DNA of 64,000 nt from Chondrosia reniformis (taxonomy: Eukaryota; Porifera; Demospongiae; Chondrillida; Chondrillidae), in assembly GCA_947172415.1 (NCBI GenBank), contig OX359193.1:5202501-5266500 (forward strand), given 5' to 3'. A model generated the notes under the pieces. It was not told the origin of the DNA. It saw only the letters and a list, made by a program, of their open reading frames with translations, and made no database searches. The position numbers and the translations under genes are program-made. This document shows positions 1 to 12,000 of the stretch, one piece after another (within the stretch, counting starts at the first letter, position 1; each line of letters opens with the position of its first letter).

Positions 1-399
1 TCTTGCGCAGAAAAAGTGGTCGAGTTTGTTCGGATCTTGCGGCAGTAGCACTCTGGTGTCATATTGATGGGAACAATGATTAAGGAGGCAGGGTAGCGCA
101 ACAAAATACTCGTCAGCGAAGTATGTGCCGTTATCCGGAACATTCCAATATCCGGCCCAAGTATTGATACGTACCACGGCTCGCTCCTGGAAAACCGAAG
201 AATCGTTTTCTCCAGTGCAGTAGGCTATTCCTGGGTATTGCAAAGCGGTACCATCCCCTTTGAAGATAGTGTCACCACACTGACAACGTTGATTTCCACT
301 TGTATTAAATGTTCCAGGAGGGCACGTTACGTTGTAGGTATTTGAAAGTGTGCCACACTCCAATGCAATTAAAATGAACAAAACCGACCTCCCGTCCAT
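1..399 (-). CDS. Secreted Cys-rich protein, first exon, truncated by window edge
   Basis: An open frame of 133 codons runs from an ATG at 399 to the window edge without a stop. The N-terminus (MDGRSVLFILIALECGTLS) is a plausible signal peptide. It is followed by closely spaced cysteines (CPPGTF, CQCGD, AYC, LPC, NHC) and several N-glycosylation sequons. The pattern resembles N-terminal parts of large sponge or placozoan surface proteins with a 'GYW' segment followed by paired cysteines, but I cannot name a family. Start choice: the first ATG in frame, directly before the hydrophobic stretch. The rest of the gene lies to the left of the window. It is tandem with the TP53I13-like gene, with 199 bp between them. 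Confidence 0.6.
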   Translation of the reverse strand, partial: MDGRSVLFILIALECGTLSNTYNVTCPPGTFNTSGNQRCQCGDTIFKGDGTALQYPGIAYCTGENDSSVFQERAVVRINTWAGYWNVPDNGTYFADEYFVALPCLLNHCSHQYDTRVLLPQDPNKLDHFFCAR

Positions 400-598
400 T
401 TTACTCCGAAATATGGCTGTTATGTACACAAAGATACACAGCACATGCATATTCTTTAGTTATGCACATGTCGGTCGGTGATACAGTACAAAAATTATTG
501 TGTTACTACATAACAACTGAAGTAAAATAAACAAATACACAGTAGCATTCAAATTAAAAAGGTTACTTTTCTATTTATACATAACACTTATTTGCACA

Positions 599-1045
599 TC
601 ACACCTCTTCTTCATCAGAGTCAAGGAGCTTTCTCTTCTCCTCCCCTGGAACCTTGGGTCTCCCAGCCGGAGGGATGTACGTCCCACCAATCTCAGTGTT
701 ACCAGCAAACAGCTTACCAAACCATTTGTACTTCCTCTTCCTGTTCCCAGGTCCTCCAAACCACTTGTGCTTCCTCTGCAGGTACACTGAAATCACCACA
801 CCAGCCACAAAGAGAATCACAAACACAACAAACAGAAAAAACAAGATCAGGAGCACTGGTGAGTCTTCATACTGATGGAACACCTTAGTCACATTAACCT
901 ATGGAAGGTTAGATTTTATACCATTCTACCAAATACCAAAACTAAATATCTTTTTTAAAATTGAGTAAAAAGTAAAGTACAATACATACATATACTGTAT
1001 AAAAATGAAACTTTAAACTACACACACACATACATTCAGAGTAGT

Positions 1046-1080
<35 letters not shown>

Positions 1081-3011
1081 TCAGTTTTTGCTGATTTGCA
1101 CCGTACTTGTATAAAAAAGGTTTTATATAATTCCACTAATAATTAGCTTCCTTACATTGTTGATATCTGTATCATTCACTAAAGGTACAGTTTCTCCATG
1201 CTCAGAATATGACTGAGTACTTTGATCATGTCTGTTGCTGTGGGAGTCTGATGAAATTACTGGAACACCAGCTTCTAGTGTCATGTTGATAGCCAAGACC
1301 TCCAATCTGCTGCAGAGGTATTCACGTTTACGGAAGCCCAGTTGCTCAGAGGGAACAAGCAGTCCTAATACACAGACACACATTTCATGTATAACAGCTA
1401 CCATCTCCAGAGGCCATGAATATGATTATCCACTACTACAGTATAAAGGTCAGCTCAGCATATCATCAAATACAACACAGCGAACTCCATCACCAGACTT
1501 GCTGCATATCATCAAATGAGAATATGCAGCAAGTCTGCAGAATAAGTAAGTGTGACAGCACTAAACTTACCATCCTCAAACCACTGATGGATACCCTCTA
1601 AAGCCGTCTGATTCGGAGGCAAAGCATTATCCTTAATCCAATCAGTCAGTGCAATCCAATTCACCTCATTCATGTAGAAAACACAACCGTGGACTACAAC
1701 AGCTAGGTGCTGTGTATGCATAGCAAAAAGGAAAATGGTCACATATATTCTGTACCAATTGAAGTGCTAGCAAAATTCAGGTACATTTACAAAACATGTT
1801 TGTGCAAAAGTTTATTATAGCACTGTAACAAAGTAAGTTATTACAGTACACAGAGGCATAATTCATGGAATTATCTATTTAGGTTTAAGGTATACATGAA
1901 CCATACACAACTAGTACATAGTAAGGAAGATGTATGGGCGATGTGAGCTGTACCTCTGGTGATGGCAGCAGATAAGGAGTGACAATGTGCTGAAAGAGAC
2001 AAGATTTTGCAAACATCTTCAACTCTTCCTTGTCTTCCTCTGCAACACAGGGATGATACAGGAAGACAACACCACCCAACTGAGGAATAAGAAGCAAAGT
2101 AGTAAGTTTGCAAACACCATTTGTTAGTGAACACTGGAGGAGGTAAATTAAAGCTACTACCATTACTCAGTACTCTTATTGTACAGCTATGGGCACATTA
2201 CAGAGATGGGGAAAACACATACATAAGGTACATATATGGCCCAGTGGAGGAGAAGAAAGAAAATTCTCCAGGACCTGTATCTTCATCCAAAGCTCTCTCC
2301 AGCTTTAGTTCCCTATAGGCCTTTTTAAAGAGTAGGCATAGCATGTAGGAAAATGGCATATTAGAATTTTCATATACAGAGATAGGACAAAATACACATA
2401 AGTTACGTACATACACAGAGATGAACATGTACAGTGACAGAATTGTATGTAGTCAGAGGACTCACTTGTAGGGAATGCATCCATCTTGTTGGTGAGAGGT
2501 AATCATATTCCCCAAACCTCGGGGGGTGGGGTCGGTAGTCTCCTCCCACAGGGGGTGAGGAAGCGTACGATATGTTAGACACACAAACAGGCGAGCCCTA
2601 GGAATACAAAGTAAGCAATTAAGGTAACACATATGAATGAAAGGAAGTTTCCAGTCATGGTCTTACTGCTAGTGGGCCCTTTTCACAAGTATATCGTCCA
2701 CTACTGAGGCTCTATAAATAGGAAGAAAGGTATTATTAGGTGAAAATTCGCTATCTGCAAGTCTTTCAAATGTTAATACTTACAGTACTTTCTGGTTTTG
2801 ACTGACTACATGAACTTTTCGTAAACTCAAATTTGTTCTCTTCAATAAAGGTCTGAAGCGCAGTGATAAACAAAACAAGTCATGACAATATTTCAGAGAA
2901 ATTGAATTAACTAACCTCTTCTCCACAGGTAGTACTCAGTACTTGGCAAAAGCTTTCGTGTAGGCATACGATAAGAGATACAAACAGTAAGAAGGAAAGT
3001 CGGGACGACAT
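599..3011 (-). CDS. TP53I13: TP53I13-like DUF3105 single-pass membrane protein
   Basis: Eight exons join in phase: 3011-2916, 2852-2784, one near 2710-2670, one near 2600-2467, one near 2080-1954, one near 1700-1571, one near 1363-1156, and 895-599. Signal peptide MSSRLSFLLFVSLIVCL. The middle carries the DUF3105/TP53I13 signature: PPVGGDYRPH, FGEYDYL, RWMHSLQ, then LGGVVFLYHPC and further conserved cysteines. A membrane helix (VLLILFFLFVVFVILFV) in the last exon is followed by a basic tail of about 60 residues ending in an acidic cluster. TP53I13 in vertebrates is a p53-induced membrane protein of poorly known function. The usual EHGG at the heart of the motif reads QLGG here, across an exon junction. 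Family assignment rests on motif recognition, not a search. Confidence 0.78.
1046..1080. repeat. (AGT)n microsatellite
   Basis: An uninterrupted run of about eleven AGT/TAG triplets lies in the last intron of the TP53I13-like gene. Confidence 0.9.
1495..1536. repeat. Perfect 15-bp hairpin in intron
   Basis: AGACTTGCTGCATAT (1495-1509) and its exact complement (1522-1536) are separated by 12 nt. It lies in an intron of the TP53I13-like gene. Function unknown. Confidence 0.7.
2238..2375 (-). repeat. Dispersed repeat family A, copy 1
   Basis: This intronic copy is in reverse orientation. It shares the family hallmarks: a CCAGTGGAGAAGAAG-like block, a 'CATCCAAAGCTCTC' block, 'CCCTATAGGC', and 'GCATGTAGGAAAATGG'. 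Eleven other copies occur in this window in both orientations. Confidence 0.8.
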
Positions 3012-3938
3012 TTTACCATTTATCACAAGAAGATTACTCGTAATTGTCTTTTACAAAAATAGTAGCATTGAATGACGTCATATATTTTAAAATTCCCTCT
3101 TCTCTCTATTACGTAATAATTGTTATGTGTTCACTAATGCAGACATCACAGAGCTAGGAGTGCACTCGGGCCTCCTGGTGAGGTGGACCATTTGAATGAG
3201 CACCAGTCTGGATGTGGTTACAGTGAGGCCATATCCATGGCAACTGTATGTACATATCCATGCTGGAGTCAAGACAATGAATGTGACCGCTAATTCATGT
3301 TCAGATTTATATAAACATAACAGACATCCTGGTCATATACAATTTTTATTTAATGTTACCTTTCAACAGACACTTATCCTGCTACTCTCAAGGAGCTACC
3401 AGTCCCATCTTGCTCCCCCAAGGATCAATTTGGCCTACCTACTCACAAGGAACCATTTGGCCCTGCTTCTCTCAAGGAGCCTATTAACCAGAGATGTACC
3501 ACAGAAACCACACCATGCGAATGCTATAACACTGGTGTATAAATGTATACAGGCCAGAGGAGAGGTCTATAGCCTATATGATGAGGCTGAGGTGGTTATA
3601 TAAGGTGCAAGTTACAATGTACTATATATAGTAATGTAATGCAGATTGTACAAGTCGGCCATACCTTATATACATACTTCAAAAGTATCCTAAGTGTAAA
3701 CTGAACATATTGATAATTATCAGTTACTGTCATTGATGATCGATTGATCACACTTGACCTGTGACATAACATGCAATCAACAATAATTACCTCACTGTAC
3801 CTTTAATGAAACCTAAAAAATGCTCTTCCAATTTTTGAAAATTAACCTCACTATACTGTTAGGTAATGCCTAAATTAAACTGCCTATATATACCATTTGA
3901 CAGTTAACCTTGCATCACTTGGTAATATCTCTTGGAAT
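3012..3938. other. Intergenic region between divergent genes
   Basis: This 927-bp gap separates the TP53I13-like start (-) from the FN3 receptor start (+) and should hold both promoters. An open frame of 135 codons at 3196-3603 shows no signal peptide, domain or splice logic, and I regard it as chance. A short partial direct repeat (CTCAAGGAGC...) lies near 3388 and 3471. I see nothing else. Confidence 0.5.
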
Positions 3939-6900
3939 ATGAAGACTATATCAACTTCTCTTCTTGTGTGCTACATGCTCCTTTTTATGATGGTGACTGG
4001 TGAGTGCTTTGAAATTGGCTAATAGTTAAATATAGTTATTTGTACTTTTACTTCTATGTATATAGCTATACATACCACTATTTCATTCTTAAGATTGATC
4101 TGAGCTTTATAGCTCTTTAACTTAGTTAGCTATAAGCAGTTTTATGACATCATATAAATGTTTGTGTACTTAAATTATGCTACAGTCCCATCTAAAGTTA
4201 CTGGAGTGTCAGTGTCCCCAATGGTGACATCAAATCAGCCATTACTTCATGTCACATGGTCAGCTCCTTCAGGTAGCATACTACACTATATAGTACAAAG
4301 TTGGCAACTCTGTTAACTGGAGCAGATGGGATCCAAATCCTATATCTCCTCCAGTGACATTAACTGGTCTTCAAAGAGGAACTATCTACCAAGTGAGAGT
4401 GAATGGTGTGTTTACTACTAACAGTCAATCATGGACTAGCACAGGTACTGGGACCACTTATGATGGTAAGTTGCAGTTAGCATAAGGTGATAGAGCAAAC
4501 TGCATCTTTTAGTCACCCGCATTATGCCCAAGGGGTGACTACTAGTTAGTTGATTGAGTAATAAAACATGCTGTATGCTTTTTGTTTCAGTCCCCTCTAA
4601 AGTTACTGGAGTGTCAGTATCTCCAACAGTGACATTAAATCACCCAACATTTCATGTCACATGGTCAATTCCTTCAAGTGATGGTCCCATACAACACTAT
4701 CAAGTGGACTACAGAGTGGTTACAACTGGTAGTTGGAATAGATGGAGTCCAAATCCTACATCTACTTTAGTGACACTGAGGAGTCTGTTTGGTCTTCAAA
4801 GAGGAACTTCCTACCGAGTGAGAGTGAGAGCTGTGTCTGACATCGGAAGTGGAATATATAGTAATATAATTGGTGGGACTACTTATGATAGTAAGTTTTT
4901 TAGTTATATAATTACAGTTGAAGGTTTTATATACATGTGTATACAACATGCACGAAACATACATTAAACTTAATATTTGCACCATGTACTGTACTCGGCT
5001 TAATATATATATTTAATGTCTACATGAAAAATCTAAGATACCATTTTCCTACATGCTATATGCCTATTCTGTAAAAGAGCCTATAGGGGAACTAAACCTG
5101 AAGAGAGCTTTGGATGAAGATACAGGGGCTTTCCTTCCTTCTTTTCCCTTCTTTCATCTTCTTCTCCACTGGGTCAGATAGCCGTTTCTGGGAATTCCAC
5201 CCTTCATCAGTGATCCTGATAATCTTTGATCTTTTGTGAATCCTTGGCTCTCTATGCTAAATCTAGGGGCCTTATATACATTATTTTGGCGCCAAAAGTT
5301 AAATAAGGTGTTAACTAAGACACATGATGAAATTTAGTTTTATGAAAGGATGTCTACGTGTAATGCTTAATTTCTTGTTGAATTTAAAGCTTTAAATAAC
5401 AAATAAATAATTTTCTTTTCGTGATATGTAGTTCCAGGTGCCCCCACTAACCTCATGATATCTCCTCCATCCGAATCATGTGATCAACTAAAGGTATCCT
5501 TTACAGCACCATCTAACACTGGAGGACTACCAGTCACATATGAAGTGTATAGAGATGGTGCATTAATACAATCAATGACAACGTATGCTACTACTACATG
5601 GAGTCGTCTAACAGCTAACACAGAGTACACAGTGAGAGTAGTAACTTTGAACGACTTAGGAGATGGAGGAGAAGTGACAGGAACAGGAATAACTAGACCT
5701 GAAGGTATATATTGATAAGCCATCATGTATATATATATATGCAGCTGTTTACATATAATCGATTTAAATACTGGATTTTTATATACATACAATAATCTGT
5801 AAAGTAACATGTACAGTTACTAACATTTTAAAATTGTGCACTTAGACAAAACTAATTTGATATACGTATAATGGATATATAATCTATAGCATATTGAGCT
5901 TTATATATTAATTTCTCTTTGCTACAAATATTACAGCTCCTATGCTTTATTCACTGTCAGCAAGTTCATCAACAAAATTCATCATCACACTCACTGCACC
6001 AGCTAGATCATCTTCTCTTACTTACAAGTGTACTATATTTATGTCCATGAGTGGTCTGTCTACCAAAAATGTTACTGGTACACTGTTACAGTATACAGTA
6101 AATGATTTAAATCCATTTGTTACTTACACTGTTGAATGTACATCTTCAAATGGAGAAGATTCTTGTGATTCTAACATGGACACTATAAGACTATTAATGC
6201 CGTCTAATGGTGAGTTTTAATTAAAATGCTTATATGTGATATTCACAACAGTTCATAACAGTGTAAGATCTAATATAGACAATCATTCTCCATCTCTGCA
6301 TGTGTTTGTGTATGAATGTGAACATTGTGCTTTATACTACAAAACTTTATCCCTTATAATATGTAGTACCTGGTCCCGTAAGGAACTTGATGAAGAAGAT
6401 TAGTACTAATACTTCTGTGACAATCTCTTGGGATCCTCCAGAACCATCAGATGGATACACAAACATTAGCATGTATGCTATCAGTTATGGTATACTGGAC
6501 AAAGCTGGTGAAGCGGTAACTACTGGATATACACATATAGAATTCAATAGCTTGGGTACGTGTATAGCAAGATATGCAACTGTGTATATAAGTGCATTTT
6601 ATATGTGTGCATGTGTGCTTGTTTGTAACTAAAATATAAAATAACCATATGCACATATACGTAATAATGAAGGATCTAAAAACACTACATGTACTGTAGT
6701 AAGATTTGAAACTTAATTATTCTCCTGTGGCTACCTAAACTATATCATGGTATTTGATATTGTACATATATACAGATCCAGGTATACCCTACTTTGTAAA
6801 GGTTTCTGCTAACACAACTGGAGGAATAGGGGAAGAGAGAGAGTTGATATATTTCACAAGAGAATTAGGTCAGTGAAATGTAATGTATATAAGAATTGTT

Positions 6901-8191
6901 TGAATACACTAGTTTCATGGGATTTTAATTCATTGGATATTGTTACAGCTCCAGAAAAGTCTGTTGATACATGTTTGATAAAGACAAAATGGATTGATAG
7001 AACTGTCCTAGATTTAAGCTGGGAACCACTAACTCTACATGAAGCAAGAGGATTTCCAGTGTACTATATATACCTCAATGATATCGATAGTAGTGGACCT
7101 GTTAACAGAAAAAAAGAACTGATAATTAACACTACAGAATCAAGTAATATGATTGGTGGATTGGATTCATCTCTGACATATTTACTGGCCATTGGTGTTG
7201 GTACTGATGGTGGGTATGTGAAAGGACTTTCTAAAACAGGTATATATACATACATATATATATAATGACATAATACAGCTACGTGTACATGGGGACTTAT
7301 GTATATATACGCATATATTACTGTATATATATACGTAGATTGAATTCTTTCAACCTATATATATATAATTAGTTTGCCTCAGCTAGGCATGAAATTGTAT
7401 TTACACACATTTTGTCAACTACAATATACTTGAATAAAATAAAATACTTACGTAGTTTTAATTGTTCTTGTACATGTCATACGCAACCAACCATCTTTAC
7501 ATGTAAATCTCATATATAGTAACTGTACACTGTATATTATATGCCATACATGTATGTGTATGTATTAATATATTGCAGTCCAGTCAAGTCAGCCATGGCC
7601 AGTTGAACATGTCAATAGTGTAAGCATTGGATTAGGCTTACTAATTGGAGGAATATGTGGAGGAATAGTTGTAGGAGTACTTATTGGAGCTGTAACTACA
7701 GTAATCATATGTAAGATTACATTTGGAGTACCGAACAAACATACTTGTAACAAGAGGAGAACAGAGGAGCTCGAGTTAAGAGATAATAAGTAAGAGACAG
7801 ATATGCTTATACAGTGTATACATACGTATGATAAGAATGTATAATCTTATGATTTATTTAGATATTTGCACGTTACAGACCAGTGAAATCTAAACATGCT
7901 ATATCATTTAAAAAGCATGTAGTTTACAAGTGTCACAACCATGATACACATGGTACAGATGTCTAACATCCCAGTAAAATGCCTGTACATGTATTGCCAA
8001 ATTTCACTGGTCTGTAACATGCAATAGGGACAACAGAATTAGATATATATTTATTATATACTTCTCTCAGGAGTAACAAGGATTACGTAGACTGTGATGT
8101 GGACTATGCTGTTCCAGATGTAAAAATGGACATTAATCCAGCATATGGAGTCAATACTTTAATTGGAGAGTCAGGAAATAGAATCGTTTAA
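3939..8191 (+). CDS. Fibronectin type III single-pass receptor-like protein
   Basis: Ten exons: 3939-3999, 4186-4465, 4591-4890, 5432-5704, 5937-6209, 6367-6555, 6776-6868, 6949-7239, 7579-7789, 8071-8191. The first codes for a signal peptide (MKTISTSLLVCYMLLFMMVTG). Exons 2-8 encode about six FN3 domains. Each is a phase 1-1 exon, except one domain split over two exons. Exon 9 carries a Gly-rich membrane helix (LLIGGICGGIVVGVLIGAV) followed by a basic stop-transfer. The tail has DYVD, DYAVPD and NPAY tyrosine motifs. Exon 2 (280 nt) is out of frame and has an early stop. Skipping it gives an intact protein of about 603 residues. It is probably a cell-surface adhesion or signalling receptor. 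Ligand unknown. Confidence 0.88.
4186..4465 (+). pseudogene. Frame-broken FN3 exon of the receptor gene
   Basis: The exon has good splice sites (TACAG before it, GTAAGT-like after it) and encodes an FN3 domain very similar to the next exon (both start PSKVTGVSVSP). Its length is 280 nt, not a multiple of three as in the other phase 1-1 exons here. The frame breaks just after HYIVQ and runs into TAA. The second half (NWSRWDPNP..., TTYDG) is intact in the +1 frame. The simplest explanation is a loss of 5 nt in a short ACAA direct repeat. A sequencing or assembly error is the main alternative. Confidence 0.7.
5025..5290 (+). repeat. Dispersed repeat family A, copy 2 (long form)
   Basis: This is one of the longest copies. 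It runs from GAAAAATCTAAGATACC through the pyrimidine-rich CTTCTTTTCCC block and CCACTGGGTCAG to a distal GGCTCTCTATGCTAAATC segment and TTTTGGCGCCAAAA. It is in the intron between FN3 exons at 4591-4890 and 5432-5704. Confidence 0.85.
7866..8024. mobile_element. MITE with 24-bp terminal inverted repeats
   Basis: The ends are 24-bp inverted repeats (TTGCACGTTACAGACCAG... and its complement) with one mismatch, enclosing 111 bp with no ORF. TA-like flanks suggest a TA target duplication. It is in the last intron of the FN3 receptor gene. This is probably a non-autonomous DNA transposon; the parent family cannot be told. Confidence 0.8.
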
Positions 8192-9091
8192 TTTAATTAC
8201 AATCATGCTAACAGCTATATAATCATCAAGCTGAGTACGTATAGCATCCTAACTTTTTACAGTGTGATTTACATATATACTAAGGTAATATGAACTCGCT
8301 AATATTATTCTGTATAGTTTCCCATGCATGACTGAACCAATTGTGTACAATATCCGTCAAATTTTCAAACACTCATTGGACAGCTTTTATTAATGGCCGT
8401 AACTGATGGCCCCAAGTGTACCACTAGAGCCATTAGGGGACCAGAGACAATGTACATAGACACAATAGACAGCATAGAAACTGACCTCACAGAAACCAGG
8501 TACACCAGGGATACCCCAGACACCAGAAGTACTAGGGGCAATGGCGGTGCCAGGTGTGGCAGAGACACATCAGAGATACAAGGGGGTTCAGGAACATCAC
8601 AGGCAACCTAGCCACCAGGTGTACCAAAGACACCTCAGATCCTCAAGACATAGATTTTAAACTTGAAATTGCTGATGTTTTATGTGACACCATTTTCTTC
8701 AACACAGACATCTTACTGTACCTCACGAACATCAGGAATGTGAAAATGAAAATAATATAAGCCACCCGAGCAAGTGTGGATAGTTATACCAGAACACTGT
8801 GTTATTTCTCCAACAATATATACGTACTTCAACAATGAAAGTGAATGGAAAAACATCATTGATAATAATATATATCTTGATTCAAAAGTGTCAACAAAGT
8901 GGGGTTTATATTACATGTCAATTACATGCAGTTTGAAAAGATAAGAATACACTCTTATACTGTCTCTATGTACCAGAGAAATGTGCAAAAGATTGTGATT
9001 GTATTAACCTGCAATAAACAACATACGTATTCCACAGAGTACAGAGTTAGACCTAAAGGAAGGAGAGCACAAAGAAACATACACATAAAGA
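8192..9091. other. Convergent intergenic region
   Basis: This stretch lies between the 3' ends of the FN3 receptor (+) and the phosphatase (-) and should hold both 3' UTRs. At 8480-8640 there is an irregular run of ACC/CAGA-rich sequence that could be a decayed collagen-like or microsatellite-derived piece. I do not support a gene here. Confidence 0.5.
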
Positions 9092-12000
9092 TTAGTGCAA
9101 AGTAAGTAGAACTGCTTGCATTAGTGTATACGTAGATGTGGTGGACTTGCTCACTGGTGTTCCCTCATCACTCTGGTCTTCATCTATGGCTGGTGTTCCC
9201 TCATCACCCTGGTCTTCATCAATGGCTGTCTGCCTTTGGGCTGGAGTGTGCTCAGGGGTAGTGGGAACGGAGCCAGATCCCTGTCTTGATGGAGGCCCAG
9301 AGGCATGCTTGAAGCAAACAACTATTACTGTAATATTATCAGAAGAACCTCTGGTCTTTGCTTGATCGACAATCACTTTAGGCAGTAGAGTCTTGTCACC
9401 TCCGTTCTTTACATGAACCCTCACTATATCAGCCAAGGCATCCCCATCAATGACATCCCAAACACCATCACAAGCTAGGATAAGAAAGTCTTCGCTTCCA
9501 TCACACTCTAAAGTAATAATGTCTGGTTCTCCAGTCACCGCTGGCTTGTGATCCAAGTCACCTATGGAGCGTGCTACCGATAAAATACCATCCACCCTCC
9601 AGCTACCAGCAAGCCACAGCACAGCACTTCCAGCTTCCTCTATTCTCTCTTTTTCATCCTAGACAGGACAAAGTTAACCTAGTTACTATAATTTAACACT
9701 CAGTGTCATTTATACAGGTACATACAGTTAAGAAACACATGCAAACTTATCTTAAACATACAGGATGCATGTAGCACATGAAAAATCTAAGATACCATTT
9801 TCCTACATGCTATATGCCTATTCTGTAAAAGAGCCTATAGGGGAACTAAACCTGAAGAGAGCTTTGGATGAGGATACAGGAGTCTTTTCTTCCTTCTTTT
9901 CCCTTCTTTCATCTTCTTCTCCACTGGGTCAGACAGCCGTTTCTGGGAATTCCATCCTTCATCAATGATCCTGGGAGTCTTTGTCTTTCTCTATCTTGAT
10001 CTTCTGTGAATTCTTGGCAATTACATGACAGTTAGTGCGCACACTCTTTCAGCTAAAACTGTTCATATCAAACCTAGGAACTATCTAATTACATATCTCT
10101 ACCTAGACAACATTACAAATGTTGCATTTCCTCTTAACCAGGAGTAGTCTGACCACTGGAAGAGGAAAGCAGTGGCTAGTTGGCCGTCAGTCACAAGACA
10201 GCTGGTTGGGTAAACTGACTAACTAAAGTGGCAATCACACCCAAAATACATACGTAACCTCAGCAACTGTTGGTCATATATGTACGTATGTGCAGTGATG
10301 GTCACATAGAACCTATTCATATGATACTGTTGGGACATTTAATATGTTGATATATTATTAATCATACAGGCCCAGGATTCACAATTAAGAAGAAGACAAA
10401 GACTCCCAGGGTCACTGATGAAGGGTGGAATTACCAGGAACAGCTGTCTGGCCCAGTGGAGAAGAAGGAGAAACTCTTGTATCCTCATTCAAAGCTCTCA
10501 CTAGTTTTACTCCACTATGGGCCTTTTACTCTAAAATAGGCGTGGCATGTTGGTGCATTAAATTATTCATTTACAGTATTACATGCAACAATTAATAATA
10601 TTCTGAATGAAATCTTACTACTCTGTCAGGTTTATGTGGAAACATGACAGGCACAGGTTGCCCTTTTCTAATCAACAGGGCTTGAGAATCACCAGCCCAA
10701 CCGATTGTTAACTGGTTCTCCCTGGTAAAGGCACACACACAAGTAGTCCCACTCTTCCATCGCTAGAGAAGAAAAAAAGGAAAAAATGGTAACCTATCAC
10801 TGACATACGTATGTTTACTAACTATACCTCTGCCCTTGCTTTGGCACAGAAATCTCTGTCAGTTTGAAGAAAAGCATCTTTCATTGCTTTCTCAATGTCG
10901 GTGAGGAACTGTTTGTGTCGGGTCAGATTACATATAAGGTTGACAGATGCAAAGTCAGCTGCATCAATGCCACTGTGACCATCAAACACTCCATAGAAAC
11001 ACTGCTCTGGCATATCCTAGGCAACAATTGAAATGTACAGTAGCTGTTGCATTAGGTAGAGGAGCTGAAATAGAGACTGACATTGATGGCCAGTGTGGTT
11101 CATAGATGCATGAGAATCTTTCCTTCAAAATAAAACCAACTAACATACGTATAGGTATACCTACACTAATCACATGGTGAATTAAGCACCAGGCACCAGG
11201 AGGGAGGTGTTTAGAGGGAGCCAGGCACCAGGAGGGACGGTGTTTAGAGGGAGCCAGGCACCAGGAGGGACGGTGTTTAGAGGGAGCCAGGCACCAGGAG
11301 GGACAGTGTTTAGAGGGAGCCAGGCACCAGGAGGGAGGTGTTTAGAGGGAGCCAGGTACCAGGAGGGACGGTGCTTAGAGGGAGCCAGGTACCAGGAGGG
11401 ATGGTGCTTAGAGGGAGCCAGGCACCAGGAGGGATGGTGCTTAGAGGGAGCCAGGTACCAGGAGGGATGGTGCTTAGAGGGAGCCAGGTACCAGGAGGGA
11501 CGGTGTTTAGAGGGAGCCAGGTACCAGGAGGGACGGTGTTTAGAGGGAGCCAGGCACCAGGAGGGATGGTGCTTAGAGGGAGCCAGGCACCAGGAGGGAT
11601 GGTGCTTAGAGGGAGCCAGGTACCAGGAGGGATGGTGCTTAGAGGGAGCCAGGCACCAGGAGGGACGGTGTTTAGAGGGAGCCAGGCACCAGGAGGGAGG
11701 GTGTTTAGAGGGAGCCAGGTACCAGGAGGGATGGTGCTTAGAGGGAGCCAGGTACCAGGAGGGACGGTGTTTAGAGGGAGCCAGGTACCAGGAGGGAGGG
11801 TGTTTAGAGGGAGCCAGGTACCAGGAGGGACGGTGTTTAGAGGGAGCCAGGTACCAGGAGGGACGGTGTTTAGAGGGAGCCAGGTACCAGGAGGGACGGT
11901 GTTTAGAGGGAGCCAGGTACCAGGAGGGATGGTGCTTAGAGGGAGCCAGGTACCAGGAGGGATGGTGTTTAGAGGGAGCCAGGTACCAGGAGGAAGGGTG

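Noticed and set aside
3196-3603. 135-codon plus-strand ORF between two genes
   Set aside because: No domain, signal peptide, splice context or codon pattern like its neighbours; likely chance.
8393-8640. Possible collagen-like or Arg/Thr-rich exon
   Set aside because: Glycine periodicity holds for only a few triplets and stops interrupt each frame.
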